In this document: positions 53,047 through 61,463 of the stretch, in pieces
How positions within the stretch are numbered: position 1 is the stretch's first letter
How the letters are laid out: each line of letters starts with the position of its first letter
DNA from: CBDDEC01 sp965226785
GTDB lineage: Bacteria > Chloroflexota > Dehalococcoidia > UBA2979
Length of the DNA stretch: 64,000 nt
Assembly (NCBI GenBank): GCA_965226785.1
Contig: CBDDEC010000002.1
Coordinates: 62,001-126,000, forward strand
Direction of reading: 5' to 3'
Translations under genes and position numbers: made by a program
Notes under the pieces: model-generated
Told to the model about the DNA's origin: nothing
What the model saw: the letters and a program-made list of their open reading frames with translations, nothing else
Databases searched by the model: none

Positions 53047-54072
53047 TCAAGCGGCCTCGGTAGCGCAGGTGCGAGCATCGGCCACCATGCATCGGTAAAC
53101 GACGTCCGAGAGTCGGCGTTTGAGGCAGCGCAGCGCCTCGTTCCGACTCTTGCCAGCGGCGAGTTTGCGACGGAAGTAGCCGTGGCCTTCGGTGCCCGGC
53201 ATGCGCGCCTGGGTGAGCGCCGCGATGTGGAGCGCCCGGTTCAGCTGGCGGTCTCCACCGCGGCTGAGGCGATGGCGTTGGACCTCCCCGCTCGACACCT
53301 CAAGCGGCGCCGTCCCCGTGTAGCTGGCGTAGTGCGCGCGCGAGGGGAAGCGACTGACCGCTCCGCTGCGCCCCACGATCTTCGCCGCCAAGATCACGCC
53401 GACGCCGGGGATGCGCGTGAGGGCGCTGCCTTGTACGCGCAGCGCTGCCTCGAGGCGGCGGCCGTTCGCGACGAGGTTGCGGTCCAGCACCCGCACCTCG
53501 CGCACCAGTTCGCGGGCCATACGCAGCCGCTCGCGATCCGCGGCGCCCGTCGGACGCAGGCGGCGTAGGAGCGCCTGCGCGCGATCGGCGGAGAGCCTGG
53601 AGGGGCCCCCACCCGGTCGTAGCTCGCGCAGCAGCCGGTGCAGCCGGTTGACCACGCGCGTGCGTTCCTGCGTGAGCTCGTCGCGGCGGTCGGAGAGCAG
53701 TCGCAGCACCGCCGTGTCGTCCTCCGCCCGCACGGCACGCAGCGCCGTGAGGGGTTGGGCGGCGAGCGCAATGGCACGCGCGTCTGCGGGGTCGGACTTC
53801 CCGCCACCGGAGAGCAAGCGCACACGCGCCACCAGCCGCGCCGGGACATCGACGACCGACTCGCCCTCCGTGAGCAGCCACTGGCTGAGGCCGTGGCCGA
53901 GACCGCGGGCCCCCTCCACGGCCCAGCGGCGCTCGGGCCACGGCCGCGCCCAGCGCAGCAGCCGTCTGTGCGCACGAGCTTCCACCCGGAGCTGGCCGAG
54001 CTCGCGGCCCGCGGGGTCGACGGCGAGGGCGGTATGCGAGGACTTGTGGGGGTCGACGGCGATCAAGATCAT
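53047..54072 (-). CDS. IS110-family transposase (intact)
   Basis: 341 residues from MILIAVDPHKSS. RuvC-like DEDD motifs: Asp6, Glu in WAVEGARGLGHGLSQW, Asp pair in GKSDPADARAIALAA. C-terminal transposase_20 domain with the Ser segment TAPLEVSSGEVQRHRLSRGG. A longer reading upstream of 54072 would enter the conserved noncoding left end and is not favoured. It belongs to a different IS110 subgroup from the 24.7-kb gene. Confidence 0.93.
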   Translation of the reverse strand: MILIAVDPHKSSHTALAVDPAGRELGQLRVEARAHRRLLRWARPWPERRWAVEGARGLGHGLSQWLLTEGESVVDVPARLVARVRLLSGGGKSDPADARAIALAAQPLTALRAVRAEDDTAVLRLLSDRRDELTQERTRVVNRLHRLLRELRPGGGPSRLSADRAQALLRRLRPTGAADRERLRMARELVREVRVLDRNLVANGRRLEAALRVQGSALTRIPGVGVILAAKIVGRSGAVSRFPSRAHYASYTGTAPLEVSSGEVQRHRLSRGGDRQLNRALHIAALTQARMPGTEGHGYFRRKLAAGKSRNEALRCLKRRLSDVVYRCMVADARTCATEAA

Positions 54073-54304
54073 GAAGCTCTCCCTGTCGTAGCTGAACTGC
54101 GGTGGGGAGGGCGGTGGACAGGCCGACTTCGGGAGCACCCGCACGCCTCTGTCGAGTCACACCGCGGCCGGACGGTGGCCGGCGACACTCCGCCCCAGAG
54201 CCAGTCCTGCTCAGCAGCACGGCAGCAAAACTTGGAGTCAGCCGACCAGCGTCCTCAACACCTTAGAGCCGCAACCCCCGGTGTCTGGCCGGATTCAAAC
54301 AAGT
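54073..54304 (-). ncRNA. IS110 left-end noncoding region, candidate bridge RNA (second copy)
   Basis: Conserved with 662-893. The plus strand contains GGTGGGGAGGGCGG (54101-54114) and CGGCAGCAAAAC (54220-54231), each resembling one half of the target GTGGGGCGGCAAAACC, as expected of guide segments. This pairing is a hypothesis from inspection. Confidence 0.5.
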
Positions 54305-55399
54305 CGGCAAAACCTCATGCGGCCCACCGATACTCATGATGCATGCTAGGAGGCTTTTGCTGTCGACTCGCTGGCTCGGCATCCGCCGCACCGGCTTGCG
54401 TCCCTCCGGAGAGTCGAGCGCCAATAACCGATGCGGCCGCATCGCGTTGTAGTGCTGGACGTACTCACCAAGCACCCGCCTCAGATGCCGTTCGTTGACG
54501 GCGATGACGTGATCGAGGCACTCGCGCCGGAGCGTGCCGATGACGCGCTCGGCGATGGCGTTGGCGTTCGGCGCGCGCACCGGAGTCAGAATCGTCTCGA
54601 TCCCGATCCGTCGAGCGCGTGCGATGAAGTGCTCGCCATAGCTACGGTCGCGGTCTCGGATCAGGAACTGAGGCCGCTCACCCCACACCGTCGCCTCGAT
54701 CATCTGCCTCCAGATCCAGGGCGCGATCGGGTGCTCCGTGACGTTCCAGTGCCGGATGCGGCGCCGGCCGTGGTCGATCACGACGAACACGGAGAGCGTG
54801 CGGAAGGTGAGGGTCTGCACCGTGCACAGGTCAGCAGCCCAGATGTTGGACGCGTGGTTGCGCAGAAACGTGCGCCACGACTGACTCGGCGGTCGCCGGA
54901 GCGCCTGCCGGCGGTAGCGGCTCACGGTGCGAGCGCTCACCTCGAAGCCAAGCGCACGCAGCTCACGGCGCCCCACCGTGGATGCTCAGTGGCGATGCGG
55001 ACGATCAGCTGTCGCAGCTCTGCGGGAATCCGGGGTCGTCCGGAGCGGCGACGACTCTTCCAGCGCCAGTAGGTGCGCCAAGCAGAACGATGCCAGCGCA
55101 CCACCGTGTCCGGCTCGACCATCACGAGCGTGCCTCGCCAGCCGGACCAACCACGTGCCAGCAGTGACCAGAGTCGGCGGTCGTGGCGACGGAGCCGCGG
55201 TCGACGACGGCCCCTTGTGTAGACGGCGAGCTGATGCCGCAGCGCCAAGTGCTCGAGGACGAGATCTCGGCGGGCGCGGACCGATGCGAAGAGTGCTGCG
55301 ACAAGCAGACGGAGGTAGAGCACAGACGAGCCTCTCGTGGCTCGCCGATACTCTGCTATCTCAGGACAGAGCTGCACCTATCAGGTTTTGCCGTCCCAC
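54305..55399 (-). pseudogene. IS-A copy interrupted by IS110, with deletion and inversion
   Basis: Body of the IS-A whose outer 9 bases are at 53028-53036. A 13-base deletion near 54966 (CTCACGGCGCC for CTCACCGACGATGCGGACGG...) shifts the frame. Near 54343 the segment AAGCCTCCTAGCA is present inverted (TGCTAGGAGGCTT). The other terminal repeat is intact at 55399. Confidence 0.87.
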
Positions 55400-55665
55400 G
55401 GCAGGTCGTAGCGCAGCCGCTCACAGAACTGGCGCTCGCTGCGCACCGGGTAGAGCGCGATCAGCAGGCTCGCCTTGAGCAGGTGCTCAGGCGGGATCGA
55501 GGGGCGGCCGCGTGTGGCGTACATCGCGTCGAAGAGCGGGGAGAGCCGCTGTAGCGCCGCATCGACGATCGGCTTGATGCGGCGGATCGGGTGGTCGGCC
55601 GGCACCAACGAGTCCGGCGTGACCGCGAGCAGCATGTTCGTCTGACGCTCGGCGTCACCGCGCAT
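55400..55665 (-). pseudogene. IS1182/IS5-group transposase N-terminal fragment
   Basis: MRGDAERQTNMLLAVTPDSL, VPADHPIRRIKPIVDAALQR, RGRPSIPPEHLLKASLLIAL and YPVRSERQFCERLRYDL: the DUF772 N-terminal domain, cut by IS-A before the catalytic domain. A different element from the 19.5-kb fragment. Confidence 0.8.
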
Positions 55666-55874
55666 GGGGCAGCCTCCAGGCTAGACCCCCGCCGCCGACC
55701 GTATCCTACAGGCCCACCGCCTCTTTTTCAGCACCCTGTTAGTACGATCGCTCACGATCCAGATCAAGTGATCGGTCCAAGACCAGTACACATCCCTATA
55801 CCCTGCACAGCTCGCTATGCTCTGCCGCGTAGCGCTGGGACGTGGACGTCAAGAACAGGCTGGATGCACGCCAT
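55666..55874. other. No gene seen
   Basis: About 210 bases upstream of a small frame, of lower GC than its surroundings. May hold a promoter. Confidence 0.35.
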
Positions 55875-56162
55875 ATGGCCATCACTCCCTTCCGAACGCA
55901 GTGGCACCTGAACACACCGGCCGTGGAGGCGGTACGGCGCTTGCTCGATGCCGGCTACACGCTGGTGGGACAAAACGATGACGGAACGCGGCACTTGGAG
56001 AGAGAGTTTGGGAACAAGATAGCGTCACGTCTGTTGGGAGAGTACTTCATACCGAAGAGCATGCCGGGGGGTATCGCGCCTTCATCAAGCAAGGGAGGTT
56101 CCTCGCCACGGCACCAGCGGCGATCCAATCTAGCCAACTGGCCGCCGCCCGCGATAACCTGA
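55875..56162 (+). CDS. Small hypothetical protein
   Basis: 95 codons from ATG 55875: MAITPFRTQWHLNTPAVEAV RRLLDAGYTLVGQNDDGTRH (split). The first 65 residues look like a small alpha/beta protein, while the tail is low-complexity. It lies just upstream of histidine decarboxylase in the same direction but with no overlap. No family recognised; may be truncated. Confidence 0.4.
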   Translation: MAITPFRTQWHLNTPAVEAVRRLLDAGYTLVGQNDDGTRHLEREFGNKIASRLLGEYFIPKSMPGGIAPSSSKGGSSPRHQRRSNLANWPPPAIT

Positions 56163-56212
56163 TACGGAGAGACGGCGCGAGCCGTCGGCATGGAACCGCG
56201 GGAGGCCTCGCC

Positions 56213-57346
56213 ATGAACGAGGTACCGGCCAGTACACAAGCGCGTCTGGACGAGATGGCGTCGAAATTTGATGTGCTGGCGGAGCGCCTTCTCGGCTACC
56301 CCACCAACCAGAACTTCGACTACTCGGCACTGCTACCGTTCCTGAACTACTCCGTGAACAACGTGGGCGATCCGTTCCACGGCAGTAGCTTCGGCACCAA
56401 CACCCACGATATCGAACGCGATGTGATCCTGCGCTTCGCAAGTCTGCTGCGCCTTCCGCACGATGAGGCGTGGGGGTACGTCACCAACGGCGGCACCGAG
56501 GGAAACATGTACGGCCTGTACCTCGGTCGCGAGCTGTTCCCGGACGGGATCGTCTACTTCTCCGAGGACACCCACTACAGCGTGCTGAAAATCACACGCG
56601 TGCTGAAGGCACGCAACATCATGATCAAGAGCCAGCCCAACGGTGAGGTCGACTACGACGACCTCTACGAGACGATCCGCATCAACCGCGATGTGCCCGT
56701 CATCTTCATGGCCAACATCGGCACGACGATGAAGGGCGCGGTCGACGACGTCGCCCGCGTGCGCCGCATCTTCGACGACCTCGCGATCACACAGCACTAT
56801 ATCCACGGCGACGCCGCACTCAGCGGGATGATCCTGCCGTTCACAGACGACCCGCAGCCGCACACTTTCGCCGACGGCTTCGACAGCATGTCGATCAGCG
56901 GCCACAAGCTGATCGGCGCGCCGCTGCCCTGCGGGGTCGCGCTGGCCCGTAAGAACCACGTAACGCGGATCGCCAGGTCGATCGAGTTCCTCGGTGTGAT
57001 GGACACCACGCTGTCGGGCTCGCGCAACGGGTTCGCCCCGCTGATGCTGTGGCTCGCCTTCGAGCGCTACGGCGAGGAGGGGTTCCGTGATCTCGTCGCC
57101 GGGATGCTCTCCGTCGCCGCGTACGCGGTCGAGCGTTTCAACAGCCTCGGCATGCCCGCATGGCGCAACAAGAACTCGGTGACGGTCGTGATCCCGCGAC
57201 CGCCACCGGAGGTCGTGGATAAGTGGCAACTGATTCCCCTCGATGACATCGCGCACGTGATCACGATGCCGCATGTCACCCGCGAGGCGATCGACCAACT
57301 TGCCGCGGACTGCCTGCGGGCCCAGTCCGTGACGCAGTCCGCCTGA
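56213..57346 (+). CDS. hdc: PLP-dependent histidine decarboxylase
   Basis: 377 residues, matching the roughly 378-residue bacterial PLP histidine decarboxylases (group II decarboxylase fold). Motifs: YVTNGGTEGNMYGLYLGREL, SEDTHYSVLKITRVLK (His121 stacks on PLP), HGDAALSGM (Asp200 pairs with the pyridine N) and SISGHKLIGAPLPCG with Lys232 as the Schiff-base lysine. The reaction is histidine to histamine plus CO2 in the cytoplasm. GGAGG lies 8 bases before ATG 56213. No histidine/histamine antiporter is adjacent, so the role (acid resistance or siderophore precursor) is open. A serine or other amino-acid decarboxylase is an alternative. Confidence 0.85.
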   Translation: MNEVPASTQARLDEMASKFDVLAERLLGYPTNQNFDYSALLPFLNYSVNNVGDPFHGSSFGTNTHDIERDVILRFASLLRLPHDEAWGYVTNGGTEGNMYGLYLGRELFPDGIVYFSEDTHYSVLKITRVLKARNIMIKSQPNGEVDYDDLYETIRINRDVPVIFMANIGTTMKGAVDDVARVRRIFDDLAITQHYIHGDAALSGMILPFTDDPQPHTFADGFDSMSISGHKLIGAPLPCGVALARKNHVTRIARSIEFLGVMDTTLSGSRNGFAPLMLWLAFERYGEEGFRDLVAGMLSVAAYAVERFNSLGMPAWRNKNSVTVVIPRPPPEVVDKWQLIPLDDIAHVITMPHVTREAIDQLAADCLRAQSVTQSA

Positions 57347-57385
57347 CTCGCCCGTCGCGGGCACCGCCCCTGGGGAAGGGACGCC

Positions 57386-57778
57386 ATGCAGCGAATCATC
57401 ATCGGCACGAAGAACGAGGTCGGCGTGATTGCCGGAATTACCGAGGCGCTGGCCGCGCGAGGCATTAACCTGCGGACGCTCGATACAGAAGGCGTCGACG
57501 ATCACGGCACGATCATCATCACCACCGACGACGATGACGGCGCACTGGTCGCGCTGGCACACGCGGGCTACCGGGCCGTCGCGGACGATGCGCTGATCGT
57601 GCGGCTGCCCGACGAACCGGGAGCGCTCGCGCGGCTCTCAGCACGGTTCCGTGACGCCGGCGTGAATATCCAGAGCATGCACATCCTCAACCGTCACGGC
57701 GGTCACGCGACGATCGCGCTGAGCGCCGACGATCCCACAGTCGCCGCCTCGCTTGTGGACGACGAGTCGCTCATCTGA
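57386..57778 (+). CDS. Tandem ACT-domain protein
   Basis: 130 residues with two ACT domains: about 1-65 (IIIGTKNEVGVIAGITEALA ARGINLRTL, split) and about 70-130 (VRLPDEPGALARLSARFRDA GVNIQSMHI, split). ACT domains bind amino acids allosterically. Located 39 bases after the decarboxylase in the same direction with GGGGAAGGG before ATG 57386, so it is probably an amino-acid-responsive partner or regulator of that enzyme. No catalytic domain. Confidence 0.85.
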   Translation: MQRIIIGTKNEVGVIAGITEALAARGINLRTLDTEGVDDHGTIIITTDDDDGALVALAHAGYRAVADDALIVRLPDEPGALARLSARFRDAGVNIQSMHILNRHGGHATIALSADDPTVAASLVDDESLI

Positions 57779-57877
57779 GGCTTGCTCGCCGGGTCACGAC
57801 CGCGCCGCCTTGAGAGAACCCCCGGAAAGCGGCATAGTCGCGCCGCCCGGGCGTCTGCGCCTAGTGGGGGAGCGGCC

Positions 57878-57950
57878 GTGGGACGGCAAAACTTGATCCG
57901 TGCAGGTCTGTCCTGAGATAGCAGAGTATCGCCGGATTCGCGGCCAGCCT
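57878..57950 (+). mobile_element. IS-A end fragment, transposase start side, plus orientation
   Basis: GTGGGACGGCAAAACTTGAT followed by CPEIAEYRR coding, the N-terminal end of an IS-A in the orientation opposite to all others. Cut by MITE-2 at 57951. Confidence 0.8.
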
Positions 57951-58045
57951 GTGGGGCACGAAAACCTCATCCGCCGTATCCGCGAGGCGCGCCGCTGACT
58001 CCGAAACGCTGAAATCATGGGCTGGATGGAATATTGCCGCCCCAC
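57951..58045. mobile_element. MITE-2, copy d (95 bp)
   Basis: Same ends and length as copies a-c. It joins two IS-A fragments of opposite orientation. Confidence 0.87.
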
Positions 58046-58959
58046 GACCCGCCTCAGATGCCGTTCGTTGACGGCGATGACGTGATCGAGGCACTGGCGC
58101 CTGAGCGTGCCGATGACGCGCTCGGCGATGGCGTTGGCATTCGGCGCGTGCACCGGAGTCAGAATCGTCTCGATCCCGAGCCGTCGAGCGCGTGCGATGA
58201 AGTCTCCGCCATAGCTACGGTCGCGGTCTCGGATCAGGAACCCTGGCTGCTGACCCCAGGCGGTCGCCTCGATCATCTGCTGCCAGATCCAGGGCGCGTT
58301 CGGATGCTCCGTGACGTTCCAGTGCCGGATGCGGCGCCGGTCGTGGTCGATCACGATGAGCACGTAGAGCGTGCGGAAGGCGAGCGTCTGGACCGTGAAC
58401 AGATCGGCGGCCCAGATGCTGGACGCGTGGTTGCGGAGAAACGTGCGCCACGACTGGCTCGGGGGGCGCCGCAGCGCTTGCCGGCGGTAGCGACTCACGG
58501 TGCGGGCGCTGACCTCGAAGCCAAGGGCACGCAGCTCGCCGACGATGCGGACGGCGCCCCACCGTGGATGCTCAGTGGCGATGCGGACGATCAGCTGTCG
58601 CAGCTCTGCGGGAATCCGGGGTCGTCCGGAGCGGCGACGACTCTTCCAGCGCCAGTAGGCGCGCCAAGCAGAACGATGCCAGCGCACCACCGTGTCCGGC
58701 TCGACCATCACGAGCGTGCCTCGCCAGCCGGACCAACCACGTGCCAGCAGTGACCAGAGTCGGCGGTCGTGGCGACGGAGCCGCGGTCGACGACGGCCCC
58801 TTGTGTGGACGGCGAGCTGATGCCGCAGCGCCAAGTTCTCGAGGACGAGATCTCGGCGGGCGCGGACCGATTGCGAAGAGTGCTGCGACAAGCAGACGGA
58901 GGTAGAGCACAGACGAGCCTCTCGTGGCTCGCCGATACTCTGCTATCTCAGCATCGAAC
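58046..58959 (-). pseudogene. IS-A copy lacking both terminal repeats
   Basis: Residues about 1-305 of the transposase, C-terminus removed by MITE-2. An extra T near 58871 (GACCGATTGCGAAG for GACCGATGCGAAG) separates the first roughly 30 codons. The terminal repeat on the start side is lost at 58959. Confidence 0.87.
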
Positions 58960-58960
58960 G

Positions 58961-59135
58961 GTGAACCGGGCGTTCCGGGACTGGACCCCCTACCCGGTGA
59001 TCCTCGTGGAGCTGGACGAGCAGCGCGGCCAGCCCACGGTCGACCGCTCGCTCCGCATCGCCTCCAACTGCATCGACGCCGACGGCAACCCGGAGCAGGA
59101 AAAGAACATCGGCATCGGCAAGCGCGTCGAGACCG
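58961..59135 (+). pseudogene. DUF35 OB-fold domain fragment
   Basis: FRDWTPYPVILVELDEQRGQ then LRIASNCIDADGNPEQEKNI GIGKRV (split) matches the C-terminal OB-fold of DUF35 proteins, partners of thiolases and acyl-CoA enzymes (pattern yPvilVELDEQrgqptpdealRivgnl.da). Both ends are cut by IS-A sequence, and the Zn-ribbon part is missing. Confidence 0.7.
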
Positions 59136-59269
59136 CTCGCTCGCGCTCGACTCACCGGAGGGGCGGCTACCGCAGAGGAGGCCGCGACTTGGCCGAGTGC
59201 AAAGCCGACCCGTCCTGGGCGGCCTCCATCACGAGTACCAGTGGGCCGCGTGACATTTTGCCGCCCCAC
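59136..59269 (+). mobile_element. IS-A-related end fragment, plus orientation
   Basis: DSPEGR.. and RPVLGGLHHEYQWAA before a stop, then ACATTTTGCCGCCCCAC. It is the C-terminal end of an IS-A relative with GGGGCGG-type repeat, diverged from the main group. Confidence 0.75.
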
Positions 59270-59408
59270 GGCGTACCGCTTCCGCTTGCTCATTCCTCTC
59301 CCCCTTCTCCCGCACCTGCACAGATTCTCTAACTCTGTGCTCGGTCCGGTTCTTGGGGGGCAGGTCAATGGCGGTCAACCCTGAGGGGTTATACGGCGGT
59401 CGTGAGGT

Positions 59409-60179
59409 TCAGAGTATCTGGGAGAGGAACAGTTTCGTGCGGTCGCTCTTTGGGGCTTCGAAGATCTGCTCAGGTGAGCCTTCTTCAACGATGAGGCCAG
59501 CGTCGAACATCATCATGCGGTTTGCGACTTGCCTGGCAAATTCCATCTCGTGCGATACGACGATCATCGTCATGCCCGAGGTGACTAACTCCCGCATGAC
59601 GTCCAGCACTTCTTTGATCATCTCCGGGTCGAGGGCGGAGGTCGGCTCGTCGAACAACATGATATTCGGCTCCATGGCGAGGGCGCGAGCTATGGCCACC
59701 CTCTGCTGTTGCCCTCCGGAGAGCTCGTTCGGATATTTATCAGACTGCTCGGCTATACCCACGCGCTTCAAGAGTTCTAGGGCGTTGTCCTTAGCCCTTG
59801 CGGCTGGCATCTTGCGCACCTTGATCGGTGCCAGCGTGATGTTGCTCATCACCGTGAGGTGTGGAAAGAGGTTGAACGACTGGAAAACCATCCCCACATC
59901 GCGGCGTATGGCATCGATGTTGCGCACGTCGTTGGTTAGCTCGATACCATTGACTATGATGTCGCCGCGCTGATGCTCCTCCAGCTTGTTGATCGTACGG
60001 ATGAAGGTTGACTTACCCGATCCGGAAGGCCCGAAGGCAACGACGACCTCGCCTCTTTTGATTGTGGTCGTGATACCGCGCAGGGCGTGAAAATCGCCGT
60101 ACCACTTGTGCACGTCCCGGCAGACAATGATGTCCTCGACTTCGATTTCGATGTCAGCTGGTTCTTCGATTGTAGTCAT
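59409..60179 (-). CDS. aapP: Amino-acid ABC transporter ATP-binding protein
   Basis: 256 residues, GlnQ/AapP family. Walker A GPSGSGKST, Q-loop VGMVFQSFNLFPHLTVMSNI, signature LSGGQQQRVAIARALA, Walker B IMLFDEPTSALDPEM, H-loop VVSHEMEFA. It powers import of polar amino acids. Last gene of a four-gene set (binding protein, two permeases, ATPase), 33 bases after the preceding permease. Start MTTIEEPADIEIEVEDIIVC with an acidic N-terminal extension before the ABC core. Confidence 0.95.
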   Translation of the reverse strand: MTTIEEPADIEIEVEDIIVCRDVHKWYGDFHALRGITTTIKRGEVVVAFGPSGSGKSTFIRTINKLEEHQRGDIIVNGIELTNDVRNIDAIRRDVGMVFQSFNLFPHLTVMSNITLAPIKVRKMPAARAKDNALELLKRVGIAEQSDKYPNELSGGQQQRVAIARALAMEPNIMLFDEPTSALDPEMIKEVLDVMRELVTSGMTMIVVSHEMEFARQVANRMMMFDAGLIVEEGSPEQIFEAPKSDRTKLFLSQIL

Positions 60180-60212
60180 CGTAATGCTATGTCCTCTGTC
60201 CAGGGCCGGAGA

Positions 60213-61460
60213 CTATCGCTCGCCGACGCCCAAATTCCTCTCGATCCCCCTGCTCACGTACGACATGCTATAGGTGAAGACCCAAAAGACTAGGGCCAGA
60301 AAGACAAACAACTCAAGGGCATTATCCAGAAACTCCGTGTTGCCCTGGATGAACGATCGACCGATCGCCACCACGTCCAGCATACCGATTATGTAGATCA
60401 GGCTCGTATCTTTAAACAGCGAGATGAACTGCCCCACGATTGCGGGTATGACGTTGCGAATGGCCTGGGGCAAGGAGATGAGCAGCGTGGTCTGCCAGCT
60501 CGATAGGCCCAGTGCCCGCGCCGCCTCCACCTGTCCGGGATGTAGCGCCTGGAGTCCACCGCGAATGTTCTCGGCCATGTAGGCCCCACTAAACAAGGTA
60601 ATGACGACGGCCGCGCGGAACAGGGAGTCCTGGGGGAAGTTTTCTGGAAAGGCCAGTGGCACCAATACCTGGGACATGAACAGAAGGGTTATGAGCGGTA
60701 CCCCCCGGAATATCTCGATGAAGGCCACGCACAGCAATTTAACCACTGGGAGCTGGCCGCGACGTCCCAGCGCCAGTGCGATACCGATGGGTAGGCTGAA
60801 CATGATGCCAGACACCGCCAGCAGTAGGTTCAGCATCAGGCCACCCCAGTAGATGACCGACACCGGCTGGAGTCCCGGCACTCCCGGGAGTCCCCACAGC
60901 AGCACCAGCGCCAGCAGAAAAGCGCTGCCGCCTAAGATGGCGGTCCGGCGGGCCGTGCCCAGTGACGTGTAGCGGGCCAAACCCCATCCCACCGCCAGCG
61001 CGGGCAGATTAGCTACCAGAAGCAGGCGCACGTCCAGCCCCATCCGATCCAGGCTATACGGCAAGAAGGTGAAGGCCGCGGCGGCGGCGGCGGTTGCGAT
61101 TGCGACTTGTTTCATGACGCCGCGGCCGGTGATTCCCCATGCCATCCCCATCAGGACCGTAAAGAGCAGCAAGACGGCCTGCGGTCTCCAAAAGCAGTTG
61201 GAGCCAGGGCAGGCGGACTCGGCGTTGTACTGGCCGATAATAAATCGACCGCCCAAGGTGCTGATTAGGGTCCAGTCGGCCGCCAGGAATATCCAGCGCA
61301 GGCCGAACCATAGAGCCGCTGCCAGGGCGGCGCCGAAGGCGACGGTTAGTATGCTGTTGAATCGGCTGCTGAACAGATTGGCGTGCATCCAGCCCGCCAT
61401 GCCTCTGGTTGAGCGCGGCGGCAACTCTGAGGCTGGAGCTGTGTTGAGGTTCATCGCCAT
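60213..61460 (-). CDS. aapM: Amino-acid ABC transporter permease, AapM type
   Basis: 415 residues, longer than simple HisM/GlnP permeases (about 220) because of an N-terminal extension with several extra membrane helices, as in AapM. The C-terminal permease domain has the EAA loop SEVAARALG-like VEAARALGLSSWQTTLLISLPQAIRNVIP (positions about 320-350) that contacts the ATPase. It overlaps in context with the preceding permease (3 bases apart). Confidence 0.92.
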   Translation of the reverse strand: MAMNLNTAPASELPPRSTRGMAGWMHANLFSSRFNSILTVAFGAALAAALWFGLRWIFLAADWTLISTLGGRFIIGQYNAESACPGSNCFWRPQAVLLLFTVLMGMAWGITGRGVMKQVAIATAAAAAAFTFLPYSLDRMGLDVRLLLVANLPALAVGWGLARYTSLGTARRTAILGGSAFLLALVLLWGLPGVPGLQPVSVIYWGGLMLNLLLAVSGIMFSLPIGIALALGRRGQLPVVKLLCVAFIEIFRGVPLITLLFMSQVLVPLAFPENFPQDSLFRAAVVITLFSGAYMAENIRGGLQALHPGQVEAARALGLSSWQTTLLISLPQAIRNVIPAIVGQFISLFKDTSLIYIIGMLDVVAIGRSFIQGNTEFLDNALELFVFLALVFWVFTYSMSYVSRGIERNLGVGER

Positions 61461-61463
61461 CGC

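Larger units (their letters stand above)
53037..54304 (-). mobile_element. IS110-family element, complete, inside an IS-A terminal repeat
   Basis: Right end AGCCTCTGTGTC at 53037, left end near 54304. Immediately outside are GTGGGGCGG (53028-53036) and CGGCAAAACC (54305 on). Joining the outer halves restores the IS-A end GTGGGGCGGCAAAACC, so the element lies 9 bp into the repeat. Confidence 0.85.

Noticed and set aside
56333..57562. Long minus-strand frame over histidine decarboxylase
   Set aside because: Antisense shadow; the plus strand carries all PLP-enzyme motifs.
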